From Sphingosinicella microcystinivorans (lineage in GTDB: Bacteria > Pseudomonadota > Alphaproteobacteria > Sphingomonadales > Sphingomonadaceae): 64,000 nt of DNA. Below the pieces are notes generated by a model, which saw only the letters and a list, made by a program, of their open reading frames with translations, was not told the DNA's origin and did not search any database. Both the position numbers and the translations under genes were made by a program. The stretch covers positions 1,689,501 to 1,753,500 of the forward strand of contig NZ_CP116005.1 of the NCBI RefSeq assembly GCF_027941835.1, given 5' to 3'. This document shows, piece after piece, positions 17,687 through 30,056 of the stretch. The number at the start of each line of letters is the position of its first letter. The stretch's first letter is position 1.

Positions 17687-18304
17687 GTGCGCCATTATCT
17701 CGTTCTTGTGCCTGCGCTCCTCGGGCTCGCCGCCTGCGGCGGCGGCAATCCGCTGAAGATCACGCGCAGCCCGTGCCCCGCGGCGGGCACGCTCCAGTAC
17801 GCGAGCGAGGTGACATTGTTCTCGCCCGAAACCAGCCGCGACGCGAGCGCGATCGACGTGACCGCCGCGATCACCAACGTGCGCGCCACCTGCGCCGAAT
17901 CGACGGAACGGCTGAACAGCCAGCTCAGCTTCGACGTCGTCGCGCAGCGCGCCAGCGCCGGCGGCGCGCGCGAGGTGACGCTGCCCTATTTCGCGGTGGT
18001 GCTGCGCGCGGGCGACCAGCTCCTCTCGAAGCAGCTCGGCAGCGTGACGCTGCGCTTCGAGGACGGCCAGCTGCGCACGCGCACCACGGGCTATGCGCGC
18101 AGCGACATCAGCCGCGCCGCCGCCTCGCTGCCGGAAGCCATCGCGCGCGACATCACGCGCGAGCGCAAGCCCGGCGACGCCGACGCCGCCATCGACCCGC
18201 TCGCCGCGCCGGAAGCGCGCGCCGCTCTGCGGAATGCGAGCTTCGAACTGCTGGTCGGATTCCAGCTCGACGACGCGGCGCTCGCCTACAACGTCGGGAA
18301 GTGA
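17687..18304 (+). CDS. Putative lipoprotein
   Basis: 205 residues from a GTG at 17687, preceded by GGAAGGA. The N-terminus RHYLVLVPALLGLAAC is a signal peptide with lipobox LAAC. The rest is a beta-rich domain (TLFSPETSRDASAIDVTAAITNV, REVTLPYFAVVLRAGDQLLSKQLGSVTLRFEDGQ) of the kind found in conserved alphaproteobacterial lipoproteins of unknown function. It is divergent from ispH and ends just before the glycine riboswitch leader. Confidence 0.75.
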   Translation: MRHYLVLVPALLGLAACGGGNPLKITRSPCPAAGTLQYASEVTLFSPETSRDASAIDVTAAITNVRATCAESTERLNSQLSFDVVAQRASAGGAREVTLPYFAVVLRAGDQLLSKQLGSVTLRFEDGQLRTRTTGYARSDISRAAASLPEAIARDITRERKPGDADAAIDPLAAPEARAALRNASFELLVGFQLDDAALAYNVGK

Positions 18305-18325
18305 CCCCGCGGGCCTGATCCCCGG

Positions 18326-18354
18326 TTGACAGAATCCCTGCCGGCCCGCATGGA
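18326..18354 (+). promoter_or_regulatory. gcvT: Possible promoter of the gcv riboswitch transcript
   Basis: TTGACA at 18326-18331 is a perfect -35 hexamer. At a 17-nt spacing the -10 would be CATGGA, which is poor. Its location about 50 nt before the first glycine aptamer supports a promoter here, but the -10 is not convincing. Confidence 0.35.
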
Positions 18355-18383
18355 GGCCCGGCCGTCGGCGCTGAGGCGCCGGT

Positions 18384-18580
18384 GACGCGCGGGAGAGTTC
18401 GCGCCCCTCGGGGTGCGGCGCCGAAGGAGCAACCGCCCCCGGAATCTCTCAGGCCCAAGGACCGCGCGGCACCGTGTACGGCGCTCTGGAAAGCGGATGC
18501 GCCTTCGGGCGGGTCCCACCGACGGGGTAAGCGCGGGCAGGTCCCCGCGCGAAACTCTCAGGTTCCGTGACAGATGGGGG
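18384..18580 (+). promoter_or_regulatory. Tandem glycine riboswitch
   Basis: This is most of the 327-bp gap before gcvT. Two glycine aptamers lie in series. The first spans about 18384-18470: P1 strands CGCGCGG and CCGCGCG, with GGAGAG near the start and AATCTCTCAGGCCCAAGGACC at the end split across the conserved core. The second spans about 18471-18580, with CTCTGGAAAG, a CACCGACGGGG segment and AAACTCTCAGGTTCCGTGACAGA split across its core. The pairs GGAGAG/CTCTCAGG and CTCTGGA/CTCTCAGG-CAGAT are the known glycine aptamer signatures. The element should switch on gcvT-H-PA-PB when glycine binds. The expression platform before the GTG at 18632 was not resolved. Confidence 0.93.
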
Positions 18581-18631
18581 CGGCCCGGCGCGGCTTTGCG
18601 TCGGGATTCTGTGTCACGAACGGAGCCGCCA

Positions 18632-19746
18632 GTGTCTGAATCCGACGAAACCCCGCTATCGCTGCCGCTGGACGCTCTGCACCGTGAGCTCGGCGGCCGC
18701 ATGGTGCCGTTCGCGGGCTATGCCATGCCCGTGCAGTTCGAGAGCATCATGGCCGAGCACAACTGGACGCGCGAGAGCGCGGGCCTGTTCGACGTGAGCC
18801 ACATGGGCCAGCTCGAATTCCGTGGGCGGGGCGTCGCGGCTGCGCTCGAAAGCCTGATGCCGGGCGATTTCCTCGCGCTTCGCGAGAACCGGATGCGCTA
18901 TTCCCTGCTGCTGGGCGACAGCGGCGGCATCATCGACGACCTGATGGTGACGAACCGCGGCGACCATTTCTACGTCGTCGTCAACGGCGCCACCAAGCAC
19001 GGCGACATCGCGCACATGGCGGCGCGGCTTGCCGAGGGTGTCTCGCTCGTCCACCGCACCGATCTCGCGCTGCTCGCGTTGCAGGGGCCGAAGGCGGCGG
19101 ATGTGCTGGCGCGTCTCGCCGGAGAGGTCTCGACGCTCGTGTTCATGCGCGCCGGGCCGTTCCGCATCGAAGGCGTCGACGTCTGGGTCAGCCGCTCCGG
19201 CTATACGGGCGAGGACGGGTTCGAGATTTCCTTGCCGGCCGAGCACGCCGAAACCGTCGCCCGTGCGCTGCTGGCGCAGCCGGAGGTGAAGCCGATCGGC
19301 CTCGGCGCGCGCGATTCGCTGCGGCTGGAGGCGGGGCTGCCGCTCTACGGCCACGATCTTTCCGCGGCGTCCACGCCGATCGAGGCCGATCTCGGCTTCG
19401 CCATCTCCAAGCGCCGCAAGCTCGAAGGCGGGTTTCCGGGCGCGGAGCGCGTGCTCGGCCAGCTCCTGAACGGCGCGGCGGTGAAGCGCATCGGGCTTCG
19501 CATCGAGGGCAAGCTGCCCGCGCGCGAGGGCGCGGAGATCTTCGCGGGCGAGACCAAGGTCGGCGTCGTCACCTCGGGCGGGTTCGCGCCCACGGTCGGC
19601 GCGCCGATCGCGATGGGCTATGTCTCGGCGGGCAACGCCGCAGACGGCACCGCGCTTGAGATCGACGTCCGCGGACGGCGGATCGCCGCCGTCGCCGCGC
19701 CCATGCCGTTCGTTCCGCACCGTTACGTCAGACAGGGAGGCCAGTG

Positions 19747-19747
<1 letters not shown>
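18632..19747 (+). CDS. gcvT: Glycine cleavage system T protein (aminomethyltransferase)
   Basis: 371 residues from a GTG at 18632 ([21 protein letters not shown]), the start that leaves the riboswitch untranslated. [20 protein letters not shown] and [21 protein letters not shown] are the folate-domain motifs; [13 protein letters not shown] and [21 protein letters not shown] follow. It transfers the methylene unit from aminomethyl-lipoyl-GcvH to tetrahydrofolate and releases ammonia. Its stop overlaps the gcvH start (TGATG). Confidence 0.96.
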
Positions 19748-20118
<371 letters not shown>

Positions 20119-20125
20119 GACTTCG

Positions 20126-20887
20126 ATGGCGCGGCGGCACAACTTCGACCCGGCTGAATACGCCGCCCACGCGGCGTTCGTGCCCGCGCTCGGGGCTGCC
20201 GTGCTCGGCCTGCTCGCGCCGAAGCCGGGCGAGCGCATCCTCGATCTCGGCTGCGGCGACGGGGTGCTGACCCTGAAGCTGGTCGAGGCGGGCGCCAGCG
20301 TGCTCGGCACAGATGCCGATCCGGCGATGGTGGCGGCCGCGCGCGCCAAGGGTCTCGACGCCGAGGTGATGGACGGCCAGCGCCTGAGCTTCGAGGGCGG
20401 CTTCGATGCCGTGTTCTCGAACGCGGCGCTGCACTGGATGCCGGATACGGCGGCGGTGTTCGCGGGCGTGCACCGCGCGCTGAAGCCGGGCGGGCGCTTC
20501 GTCGCCGAGTGCGGCGGCTTCGGCAACATCGCCGCGATCCGCGCCGGGCTGCGCGGCGTGCTGAAGGCGCGCGGCTATGCCGTGCCCGACCACGAGGACC
20601 AGGTCTACATGACTGCGCCGCAAGCGCGCGCCGCGCTGGAGGCTGCAGGGTTCGCCGTGCGATCCTGCGACATCATTCCGCGCCAGACGCCGCTCGCCAG
20701 CGGCCTGGCGGCGTGGCTGACGACGTTCCGCACGGGCTTCCTCGATGCGCTCGAGGTCGCGGACCGCGACCGGCAGGCGGTGATCGACGAGACCGTGGCG
20801 CTCCTGCGGCCGATCCTCTGCGATGCGGACGGCAACTGGATGGCGGATTACGTGCGGCTGCGCTTCGCAGCCACAAAACCGGAGTAG
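20126..20887 (+). CDS. Class I SAM-dependent methyltransferase in the gcv operon
   Basis: 253 residues. Motif I ILDLGCGDGVLTLKL and VLGTDADPAMVAAARAKG form the SAM site; FDAVFSNAALHWMPD and GGRFVAECGGFGNIAAI resemble trans-aconitate 2-methyltransferase-like enzymes. It lies 7 bp after gcvH and 3 bp before gcvPA, all on one strand, so it should be transcribed with the glycine cleavage genes and respond to the riboswitch. The link may be metabolic (one-carbon units are made by the operon and used for SAM), but its substrate is unknown. Confidence 0.85.
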   Translation: MARRHNFDPAEYAAHAAFVPALGAAVLGLLAPKPGERILDLGCGDGVLTLKLVEAGASVLGTDADPAMVAAARAKGLDAEVMDGQRLSFEGGFDAVFSNAALHWMPDTAAVFAGVHRALKPGGRFVAECGGFGNIAAIRAGLRGVLKARGYAVPDHEDQVYMTAPQARAALEAAGFAVRSCDIIPRQTPLASGLAAWLTTFRTGFLDALEVADRDRQAVIDETVALLRPILCDADGNWMADYVRLRFAATKPE

Positions 20888-20890
20888 CGA

Positions 20891-22261
20891 ATGCGATACC
20901 TGCCCCTCACTGCCGACGACCGCGCCGCGATGCTCGGGCGTATCGGCGCTTCGAGCGTCGACGACCTGTTCCGCGACGTGCCCGCCGCCGCGCGGCTTTC
21001 CGGCCCCGTCGAGGGCCTGCCGCTGCACATGAGCGAGATGGAGGTGGAGCGCGCGCTCTCCGCGATGGCGCGCCGGAACCTCACCGCCACGCACGTGCCC
21101 TTCTTCCTCGGCTGCGGCGCGTACAAGCATCACGTGCCGGCGAGCGTCGATCACCTGATCCAGCGCGGCGAGTTCCTGACCAGCTACACGCCCTACCAGC
21201 CGGAGATCGCGCAGGGCACGCTGCAGTACCTGTTCGAGTTCCAGACGCAGGTGGCGCGGCTGACCGGCATGGAGGTGGCGAACGCCTCGATGTACGACGG
21301 CTCCACGGCGTGCGTGGAGGCGATCTTCATGGCGCGGCGCGTCACCCGCCGCGCGAAGGCGCTGCTCTCCGCCGGGCTGCATCCGCATTACGTGTCGGTC
21401 GCGAAGACGCTGACGCACTTCACGGATGACGAAGTGGTGGCGTCCGTGCCCGTGCTCACCGAAGGCGCGCCGGGCGACGACATCGCGGCGCTCATCGCGG
21501 CGATCGACGACGAGACGAGCTGCGTCGTCGTGCAGAACCCGAACCTCTTCGGCCATGTCGCGGACCTCTCGGAGCTGGCCGCGCGCTGCCACGAGAAGGG
21601 CGCGCTGCTCGTCGCGGTGGTGACGGAGGCGGTGGCGCTGGGCGCGATCCGCTCGCCGGGCGCGATGGGCGCCGACATCGTGGTGGGCGAGGGCCAGTCG
21701 ATCGGCGGCGGGCTCAGCTTCGGCGGGCCGTACCTCGGCCTCTTCGCCTGCAACAACAGGCATGTCCGCCAGATGCCGGGGCGCCTGTGCGGCGAGACGG
21801 TGGACGCGGCGGGGCGACGCGGTTTCGTGCTGACGCTCTCGACGCGCGAGCAGCATATCCGCCGCGAGAAGGCGACCTCGAACATCTGCACCAACTCCGG
21901 CCTCATCAGCCTCGCCTTCACCATCCACATGAGCCTGCTCGGCGAGAAGGGGCTGCGCGACCTCGCGGCGCTCAACCACGCGCGCGCGGTGCAGGTCGCC
22001 GAGCGGCTGGCGGCGATCCCCGGCGTGGAGCTGCTGAACGGGCCGTTCTTCAACGAGTTCACGCTGCGGCTTGCCGTCGAGGCGCGGCCGGCGATCCGGC
22101 GCATGGCGGACGCGGGCGTGCTCGGCGGCGTCGCGCTCGGGCGGCTTTATCCGGGCGAGGCGAGCCTTGCGAACGGCGTCGTCGTCGCCGTGACCGAGAC
22201 GCAGACCGACGAGGATGTAGACGAACTTGTCGCAGCGTATGAGGAGGCCGTGTCATGCTGA
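20891..22261 (+). CDS. gcvPA: Glycine dehydrogenase (decarboxylating) subunit 1
   Basis: 456 residues, the N-terminal half-subunit of the two-chain P protein. [50 protein letters not shown] (in pieces) and [15 protein letters not shown] are characteristic, as are the later [19 protein letters not shown]-like motif (here [20 protein letters not shown]) and HMSLLG. With gcvPB it decarboxylates glycine and loads the aminomethyl group on GcvH. It overlaps gcvPB by 7 bp. Confidence 0.96.
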   Translation: MRYLPLTADDRAAMLGRIGASSVDDLFRDVPAAARLSGPVEGLPLHMSEMEVERALSAMARRNLTATHVPFFLGCGAYKHHVPASVDHLIQRGEFLTSYTPYQPEIAQGTLQYLFEFQTQVARLTGMEVANASMYDGSTACVEAIFMARRVTRRAKALLSAGLHPHYVSVAKTLTHFTDDEVVASVPVLTEGAPGDDIAALIAAIDDETSCVVVQNPNLFGHVADLSELAARCHEKGALLVAVVTEAVALGAIRSPGAMGADIVVGEGQSIGGGLSFGGPYLGLFACNNRHVRQMPGRLCGETVDAAGRRGFVLTLSTREQHIRREKATSNICTNSGLISLAFTIHMSLLGEKGLRDLAALNHARAVQVAERLAAIPGVELLNGPFFNEFTLRLAVEARPAIRRMADAGVLGGVALGRLYPGEASLANGVVVAVTETQTDEDVDELVAAYEEAVSC

Positions 22262-23811
22262 ACCGTCAGGGCCGCGAGACTGCGCCGGGGGCTGCCGCGG
22301 CGAGCGAAGTTGACACCTTCACCGGCAACCGGGGCCTTGCGCTGGAGGAGCCGCTGATCTTCGAGATCGGCGACAGCGCCCGCACCGGCGTCGACCTGCC
22401 CGCGCCGCCGGAGGTCGCCTCGCGGCTCGCCGGGCTGGAGCGCGAGCTGATCGGGCTTCCGGGCCTGTCGGAGCCCGAGGCGGTGCGCCACTACACGCGC
22501 CTCAGCCGCCAGAACTTCGCCATCGACATGGGCCTGTTCCCGCTCGGCTCGTGCACGATGAAGCACAACCCGCGGCTCAACGAGAAGATGGCGCGCCTGC
22601 CCGGCTTCTCGGACATCCACCCCTTGCAACCGGTGGACAGCGTGCAGGGCGCGCTCGAACTCATCGCGCAGCTAGCCAACTGGCTGAAGACGCTGACCGG
22701 TATGCCGGAGGTCTCGATGAGCCCGAAGGCGGGCGCGCACGGCGAGCTGTGCGGGATGCTGGCGATCCGCGCCGCGCACGAGGCGCGCGGCGAGGCGCGG
22801 AAAGTGGTGCTCGTCCCCGAATCGGCGCACGGCACCAACCCCGCCACGGCGGCGTTCTGCGGCTACGAGGTGGAGAACATCCCGGCGACGCCCGCGGGCC
22901 GCGTCGACCTCGCGGCGCTGAAGGCCCGCCTCGGTCCCGACGTCGCGGCGGTGATGATCACCAACCCCAACACCTGCGGCCTGTTCGAGCCGGACATGAG
23001 CGCGATCTCCGAGGCCGTGCACGCGGCGGGCGCCTACGTCTATTGCGACGGCGCCAACTTCAACGCCATCGTCGGGCGCGTCCGCCCCGGCGACCTCGGC
23101 GTCGACGCCATGCACATCAACCTCCACAAGACCTTCTCGACGCCGCACGGCGGCGGCGGACCGGGCGCGGGGCCGGTGGTGTTCTCGGCGGCGCTGGCGC
23201 CGTTCGCGCCGCTGCCGTTCGTGCGCCACACCGGCACGCACTTCGAGCTGGTCGAGGAGGAGCAGGCCCACGGCCTCGGCGACGCGCACGCGCAGAGCTT
23301 CGGCCGCATGGTCGCCTTCCACGGCCAGATGGGCATGTTCGTGCGCGCGCTCAGCTACATGATGAGCCACGGCGCGGACGGCCTCCGTCAGGTCGCCGAG
23401 GACGCGGTGCTGAACGCCAACTACGTGCTGCGCAGCCTCGAGGACGTGATGACCGCGCCGTTCGGTGCCTCCGGCCCCTGTATGCACGAGGCGCTGTTCG
23501 ACGATTCGTTCCTTGAAGGCACCGGCGTCACCACGCTCGACATCGCCAAGGCGCTGATCGACGAGGGCTACCACCCGATGACGATGTACTTCCCGCTCGT
23601 CGTCCACGGCGCGATGCTGATCGAGCCCACGGAGACCGAGAGCAAGGCGGCGCTCGACCAGTTCATCGCCACGCTCAGGAGCCTCGTGGCGCGCGCCAAG
23701 GCGGGCGAGGCGGAGCACTTCAAGGCCGCGCCGCACCTCGCCCCGCGCCGCCGCCTCGACGAGACGCTGGCGGCAAGGAAGCCGGTGCTGAGCTGGGCGC
23801 CCTCCGCATAG
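22255..23811 (+). CDS. gcvPB: Glycine dehydrogenase (decarboxylating) subunit 2
   Basis: 518 residues, the PLP-carrying half of the split P protein. Lys292 in [18 protein letters not shown] is the Schiff-base lysine; the glycine-rich loop after it is conserved. [16 protein letters not shown] and [19 protein letters not shown] are further signatures. It is the last gene of the riboswitch-controlled operon; 64 bp separate it from xseB. Confidence 0.96.
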   Translation: MLNRQGRETAPGAAAASEVDTFTGNRGLALEEPLIFEIGDSARTGVDLPAPPEVASRLAGLERELIGLPGLSEPEAVRHYTRLSRQNFAIDMGLFPLGSCTMKHNPRLNEKMARLPGFSDIHPLQPVDSVQGALELIAQLANWLKTLTGMPEVSMSPKAGAHGELCGMLAIRAAHEARGEARKVVLVPESAHGTNPATAAFCGYEVENIPATPAGRVDLAALKARLGPDVAAVMITNPNTCGLFEPDMSAISEAVHAAGAYVYCDGANFNAIVGRVRPGDLGVDAMHINLHKTFSTPHGGGGPGAGPVVFSAALAPFAPLPFVRHTGTHFELVEEEQAHGLGDAHAQSFGRMVAFHGQMGMFVRALSYMMSHGADGLRQVAEDAVLNANYVLRSLEDVMTAPFGASGPCMHEALFDDSFLEGTGVTTLDIAKALIDEGYHPMTMYFPLVVHGAMLIEPTETESKAALDQFIATLRSLVARAKAGEAEHFKAAPHLAPRRRLDETLAARKPVLSWAPSA

Positions 23812-23875
23812 CCCTGTTGACCGCCGCGCATCGCCCGTCCAAAACGCCCTGCGAAGAGGCAAGACGGGGATTCTG

Positions 23876-24124
23876 ATGACCGATGCGGCGGCATCGCTGG
23901 AGGGGCTGAGCTTCGAGGCCGCGCTCGCGCGGCTGGAGAAGATCGTGCACCAGCTCGAGGCCGGCGAGGTCGACCTCGAAGCCTCGATCGGCCTCTACGA
24001 GCAGGGCCAGCAATTGAAGGCCTATTGCGAATCGAAGCTGAAGGCCGCGCAGGCGCGCATCGAGCTCATCCAGATCGGTCCGGACGGCGAAGCGAGGGGC
24101 ACGCGGCCCTTCGACACCGAATAG
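23876..24124 (+). CDS. xseB: Exodeoxyribonuclease VII small subunit
   Basis: 82 residues, the normal size. LSFEAALARLEKIVHQLEAGEVDLEASIGLYEQG covers most of residues 10-43 and is the XseB family signature; a short acidic tail follows. It partners XseA (not in the window) in degrading single-stranded DNA. Adjacent placement to ispA, 8 bp downstream, is a very common bacterial gene order. Confidence 0.94.
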   Translation: MTDAAASLEGLSFEAALARLEKIVHQLEAGEVDLEASIGLYEQGQQLKAYCESKLKAAQARIELIQIGPDGEARGTRPFDTE

Positions 24125-24132
24125 GGGCCGCG

Positions 24133-25029
24133 GTGCACGCTTCGCTCAGCCTGAAGCCCGCGCTCGACGCTATCGGAACCGCCATCGACCAGCGTTTCGA
24201 CAAGCTCCTGCCGATTCCCTCGGACCCCCGCCGCCGTCTCGTCGAGGCGATGCGCTACGCGGCGATGGGCGGCGGCAAGCGGATGCGGCCGCTGCTCGCG
24301 GTCGCCTCCTGCGACCTTTTCCACGTCGACAAGGAGCGCGCGCTGCGCGCCGCCATCGCCACCGAGTGCGTGCACGTCTACAGCCTCGTCCACGACGACC
24401 TGCCGTGCATGGACGACGACGACACGCGGCGCGGCAAGCCGGCGCTGCACAAGGCGTTCGACGAGGCGACGGCAGTGCTCGCGGGCGACGCCTTGCAGGC
24501 GCTCGCCTTCGAGGTGCTCGCCGACGAGGCGACGCACGAGGACCCTTATGTGCGCGCCGAGCTGGTGCTGGAGCTTGCCCGCGCCAGCGGCCCGACGGGC
24601 ATGGCGGGCGGGCAGATGATGGACCTCGTCGCCGAGGAGGAGACGTTCGACCTGCCGACGACGACGCGGCTCCAGCAGCTGAAGACCGGCGCGCTGATCG
24701 GCTTCGCCATCGAGGCGGGCGCGATCATGGGCAAGGCGAGCGCGGACAACCGCGTGAAGCTGCGCGGCTATGCGCGCGACCTCGGCCTCGCCTTCCAGAT
24801 CGCCGACGACCTGCTCGACGTGGAGGGCGACAGCGGCCGCACCGGCAAGGCCGTGCGCAAGGACGCGGGCGCCGGCAAGGCGACCTTCGTGTCGCTGCTC
24901 GGCATCGAGCGCGCGCGCAAGCAGGCGGAAATGCTGATCGACCAGGCGATCGGGCATCTTTACGGCTTCGGCCAGTCCGCCGATCTGCTGCGCGCCATCG
25001 CGCGCTTCGCGATCGAGCGCGACCGCTAG
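24133..25029 (+). CDS. ispA: Farnesyl/geranyl diphosphate synthase
   Basis: 298 residues from a GTG at 24133. The first aspartate-rich motif (Asp88 in HDDLPCMDDDDTRRG) and the second (Asp225 in FQIADDLLDVEGD) are both intact. GGGKRMRPLL holds the IPP-binding Arg/Lys, and GMAGGQMMDL is typical of IspA. The residues before the first motif (VHVYSLVHDD) fit a C15 chain-length enzyme. It condenses IPP with DMAPP and GPP, using IspH products. Confidence 0.94.
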   Translation: MHASLSLKPALDAIGTAIDQRFDKLLPIPSDPRRRLVEAMRYAAMGGGKRMRPLLAVASCDLFHVDKERALRAAIATECVHVYSLVHDDLPCMDDDDTRRGKPALHKAFDEATAVLAGDALQALAFEVLADEATHEDPYVRAELVLELARASGPTGMAGGQMMDLVAEEETFDLPTTTRLQQLKTGALIGFAIEAGAIMGKASADNRVKLRGYARDLGLAFQIADDLLDVEGDSGRTGKAVRKDAGAGKATFVSLLGIERARKQAEMLIDQAIGHLYGFGQSADLLRAIARFAIERDR

Positions 25030-25053
25030 ACCAGAAAGCAGGGGGGACACGTC

Positions 25054-25548
25054 ATGCGCATCGGCGTCTATCCGGGCACGTTCGACCCGATCACGCTCGG
25101 CCACATCGACATCATCCGGCGCGGCGCCAAGCTCGTCGACAAGCTGATCATCGGCGTGTCGACGAACCCGTCGAAGTCGCCGATGTTCACATTGGACGAA
25201 CGGCTGGAGCAGGTGCGCCGCGAGACGGCGGGCATCGCGAACGGCACGATCGAGGTGGTGTCGTTCAACGCGCTGCTGATGGATTTCGCCGCAAGCCAGG
25301 GCGCCAGCATGATCGTGCGGGGCCTGCGCGCGGTTGCCGATTTCGAGTATGAGTACCAGATGGCGGGCATGAACCAGCAGCTGAACAGCCAGATCGAGAC
25401 GGTGTTCCTGATGGCGGACGTGGCCCTGCAGCCGATCGCCTCGCGGCTGGTGAAGGAGATCGCGGTGTTCGGCGGCGAGATCGCGAAGTTCGTGACGCCG
25501 GCGGTCGCCGCCGCGGTGAAGGCGAAGGTCGCCGCGGGCAGATCGTGA
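25054..25548 (+). CDS. coaD: Phosphopantetheine adenylyltransferase
   Basis: 164 residues, full length. GTFDPITLGHIDIIRRG carries the T/HxGH nucleotidyl-transfer motif, and RGLRAVADFEYEYQMAGMN is the CoaD signature. VSTNPSKSPMFTLDERLEQV is the usual substrate loop. It makes dephospho-CoA from 4'-phosphopantetheine and ATP. A ribosome site AGCAGGGGGG precedes the ATG. It is co-directional with ispA and the cyclophilin. Confidence 0.96.
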   Translation: MRIGVYPGTFDPITLGHIDIIRRGAKLVDKLIIGVSTNPSKSPMFTLDERLEQVRRETAGIANGTIEVVSFNALLMDFAASQGASMIVRGLRAVADFEYEYQMAGMNQQLNSQIETVFLMADVALQPIASRLVKEIAVFGGEIAKFVTPAVAAAVKAKVAAGRS

Positions 25549-25628
25549 TATTCAGCACAAGGATGTTCAGCGCCGATGCAGCCTTCCAGGGCTATGGCGC
25601 GCAGCAAGGTGGAAATCGAGGGTTCGGC

Positions 25629-26348
25629 ATGAAACGAGTATGGACTGCGCTCATCGCGATGCTGGCGTTCGCGGCGGCGACGCCCGCATCCGCGCAGGAA
25701 GCGGGCAAGATGTCGCCGGAGCAGGCGATGAAGGTGCAGCAGCAGCAGGCCGCCGCCGCTGCGCCCGCGCCTGCCGCGCCCACGGCGCAGGACCCGGAGA
25801 ACATCCTCTATCTCGACCTTTCGACGGGCGGCCGCGTCGCCATCCTGATGCGGCCGGACGTGGCGCCGAACCATATCGAGCGCATCAAGACGCTGGTGCG
25901 CCGCGGCTTCTACGACGGCATCATCTTCCACCGCGTGATCGACGGCTTCATGGCGCAGACCGGCGACCCGCAGGGCACCGGGCAGGGCGGCTCCGACCTT
26001 CCCGACCTCAAGGCCGAGTTCAATTCGCTGCCGCACCTGCGCGGCACCGCCTCGATGGCGCGCACGCAGGAGCCGGACAGCGCCAACAGCCAGTTCTTCA
26101 TCATGTTCATGCCGATGACCGGCGCGATGGACGGCAACTATACCGGCTGGGGCCGCGTGATCTCGGGCATGGAGTTCGTCGACAGGATCGCGCGCGGCGA
26201 GCCGCCCGCGAAGCCGGACCGCATCCTCAAGGCCTCGATCGCCGCCGACAACGTGCCGCCGCCGCCGCCTGCCGCCATCGCCGCGCCCGAGGCCGCGCCC
26301 GCCGGGCAGCAGGCGGCCGTGGAGGCCTCGCCGCCGCCGCAGAACTGA
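25629..26348 (+). CDS. Periplasmic cyclophilin-type peptidyl-prolyl isomerase
   Basis: 239 residues from the ATG at 25629, which gives a good signal peptide ([23 protein letters not shown]). A Gln/Ala/Pro-rich stretch follows, then the cyclophilin domain. [28 protein letters not shown] and [10 protein letters not shown] contain the catalytic Arg, Gln and Phe positions. It should assist folding in the periplasm. The C-terminus is a Pro/Ala-rich tail of about 35 residues. It ends one base before the queA start. Confidence 0.9.
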   Translation: MKRVWTALIAMLAFAAATPASAQEAGKMSPEQAMKVQQQQAAAAAPAPAAPTAQDPENILYLDLSTGGRVAILMRPDVAPNHIERIKTLVRRGFYDGIIFHRVIDGFMAQTGDPQGTGQGGSDLPDLKAEFNSLPHLRGTASMARTQEPDSANSQFFIMFMPMTGAMDGNYTGWGRVISGMEFVDRIARGEPPAKPDRILKASIAADNVPPPPPAAIAAPEAAPAGQQAAVEASPPPQN

Positions 26349-26349
26349 C

Positions 26350-27375
26350 TTGCGCGTCGACGCTTTCGATTTCGACCTGCCGCAGGACCGCATTGCGCTT
26401 CGCCCGGCCAGCCCGCGCGACGCGGCGCGGATGCTCGTCGTGCGGCCCGATGGTCTCGAAGACCGCGTGGTGCGCGACCTGCCCGCGCTGCTGGCGCCCG
26501 GCGACGTGCTCGTGTTCAACGACACGCGCGTCATCCCCGCGCAGCTTTTCGGCCGCAAGGGCGAGGCGCGGATCGGCGTCACGCTGCACAAGCGCGAGGG
26601 GCCGTATGAATGGCGGGCGTTCGTCCGCAACGCCAGGCGCCTGAAACCGGGCGACCGCGTCGATTTCGGCGCGGGGCTGGAGGGCATCGTCGCGGACAAG
26701 GGCGCTGACGGCAGCGTCCTGTGGCGCTTCGAATGCGATGGTCCGCTGGAGGCCGCGCTGCACGCGGCGGGCGCGATGCCGCTGCCGCCCTATATCGCGG
26801 GAAAGCGCCCGGCGGACGCGCGCGACGCCGAGGACTACCAGACGATGTTCGCCGCGCGCGAGGGCGCGGTCGCCGCGCCGACGGCGGCGCTGCACTTCAC
26901 GCCCGCGCTGATCGCCGCGCTCGATGCGCGCGGGGTGCGGCGCGAGACGCTGACGCTGCATGTCGGGGCGGGGACGTTCCTGCCGGTGAAGGCGGAGGAC
27001 ACGCGCGACCACCGGATGCACGCCGAATGGGGCGAGGTGGGGGCGGACGCGGCGGCGCGCCTCAACGCCGCGCGCGCGGGCGGCGGGCGCATCATCGCCG
27101 TCGGCACGACCTCGCTGCGCCTCCTCGAAAGCGCGGCGGGCGAGGACGGCGCGATCGCGCCGTTTAGCGGCGACACCGACATCTTCATCACGCCCGGCTA
27201 CCGCTTCCGCGCCGTGGCGGGCCTGATGACCAACTTCCATTTGCCGCGCTCGACGCTGTTCATGCTGGTGAGCGCGCTGATGGGGCTGGAGACGATGCGC
27301 GCCGCCTACGCGCACGCGATCGGCAGCGGTTACCGCTTCTACTCCTACGGCGATTCGAGCCTGCTCTTGCCGTGA
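26350..27375 (+). CDS. queA: tRNA preQ1(34) S-adenosylmethionine ribosyltransferase-isomerase
   Basis: 341 residues starting at a TTG, one base after the previous stop. [27 protein letters not shown] is the family N-terminus, [16 protein letters not shown] and [26 protein letters not shown] are strongly conserved, and [19 protein letters not shown] is near the end. It converts preQ1 in tRNA to epoxyqueuosine. It lies in the same run as tgt, which makes its substrate. Confidence 0.95.
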   Translation: MRVDAFDFDLPQDRIALRPASPRDAARMLVVRPDGLEDRVVRDLPALLAPGDVLVFNDTRVIPAQLFGRKGEARIGVTLHKREGPYEWRAFVRNARRLKPGDRVDFGAGLEGIVADKGADGSVLWRFECDGPLEAALHAAGAMPLPPYIAGKRPADARDAEDYQTMFAAREGAVAAPTAALHFTPALIAALDARGVRRETLTLHVGAGTFLPVKAEDTRDHRMHAEWGEVGADAAARLNAARAGGGRIIAVGTTSLRLLESAAGEDGAIAPFSGDTDIFITPGYRFRAVAGLMTNFHLPRSTLFMLVSALMGLETMRAAYAHAIGSGYRFYSYGDSSLLLP

Positions 27376-27388
27376 CGCGGGCGCTTCT

Positions 27389-27406
27389 GTATTATTTACA
27401 TAATAC
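27389..27406. promoter_or_regulatory. AT-rich inverted repeat before the small lipoprotein gene
   Basis: GTATTAT (27389-27395), TTAC spacer, ATAATAC (27400-27406): a perfect 7-bp inverted repeat in unusually AT-rich sequence, 14 bp after queA and 20 bp before the lipoprotein ATG. It looks like an operator or -10 region for the downstream gene. No regulator consensus was recognised. Confidence 0.45.
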
Positions 27407-27425
27407 GGTTAACGAGGTGGTCACG

Positions 27426-27962
27426 ATGAAGCCGATGGTTTCCGCCCTGATGTGCGCCGCGCTCGGCCTCGCGGCCTGCGACGCGCCCGCCGATCCGCCG
27501 GAAAAGGGCGCGGACGTCGCCGTCGTCGCGGCGAACGACCAGGGGAGGCGCGTGTTCGAGGCGTCGGCGGACGGCGGGACGGGGGCAGTCACGGTCTCGA
27601 CGCCGGGCTTCGACCTCAACCTCAAGCTGCCGAAGATGGCGCTCGGCGCCGACGATTTCGACATCGACGGCGTCAAGCTCTACCCCGGCTCGACGATCGG
27701 GACGATCCGGGTCGATGCCGGCGGCAAGGACAGGAAGGGCGACAGCGCGGTCGATGTCGGCTTCACCGCGCCCGCCGACGCGAAGACCGTGGCGGGCTGG
27801 TTCGCGCGCCGCTTCGCCGAGAAGGGCATCGCCTTCGAGCGCGACGGCGAGACGCTGACCGGCGAGACCGGAGACGGCGACGCCTTCGTCATCGAACTCG
27901 CCGACGAGACGGTGGACGGCGCGGCGGGGGCGAAGGGCAGCATCCACCTCGTCAGCGGATAA
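27426..27962 (+). CDS. Putative lipoprotein between queA and tgt
   Basis: 178 residues. MKPMVSALMCAALGLAAC is a signal peptide with lipobox LAAC. The mature part has a predicted beta-rich domain with an acidic bias (DLNLKLPKMALGADDFDIDGVKLYPGST in pieces), a VDVGFTAPADAKTVAGWF segment and a hydrophilic C-terminus. No enzyme motif was seen. It stands between two queuosine genes but is preceded by its own AT-rich palindromic region, so it may be separately regulated. Confidence 0.75.
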   Translation: MKPMVSALMCAALGLAACDAPADPPEKGADVAVVAANDQGRRVFEASADGGTGAVTVSTPGFDLNLKLPKMALGADDFDIDGVKLYPGSTIGTIRVDAGGKDRKGDSAVDVGFTAPADAKTVAGWFARRFAEKGIAFERDGETLTGETGDGDAFVIELADETVDGAAGAKGSIHLVSG

Positions 27963-29934
<1,972 letters not shown>

Positions 29935-30056
29935 GTGCATCTCCCCAAATGTCCGATCGGGGCGATGCTTAGCGGCATCGGGCGGCAAGGGAACCGGTCA
30001 TTTGAAAGGGGGCCATCGCCTGACCGGTTCCCGCCGTCCGCCGAGGGGCGGGTTCA

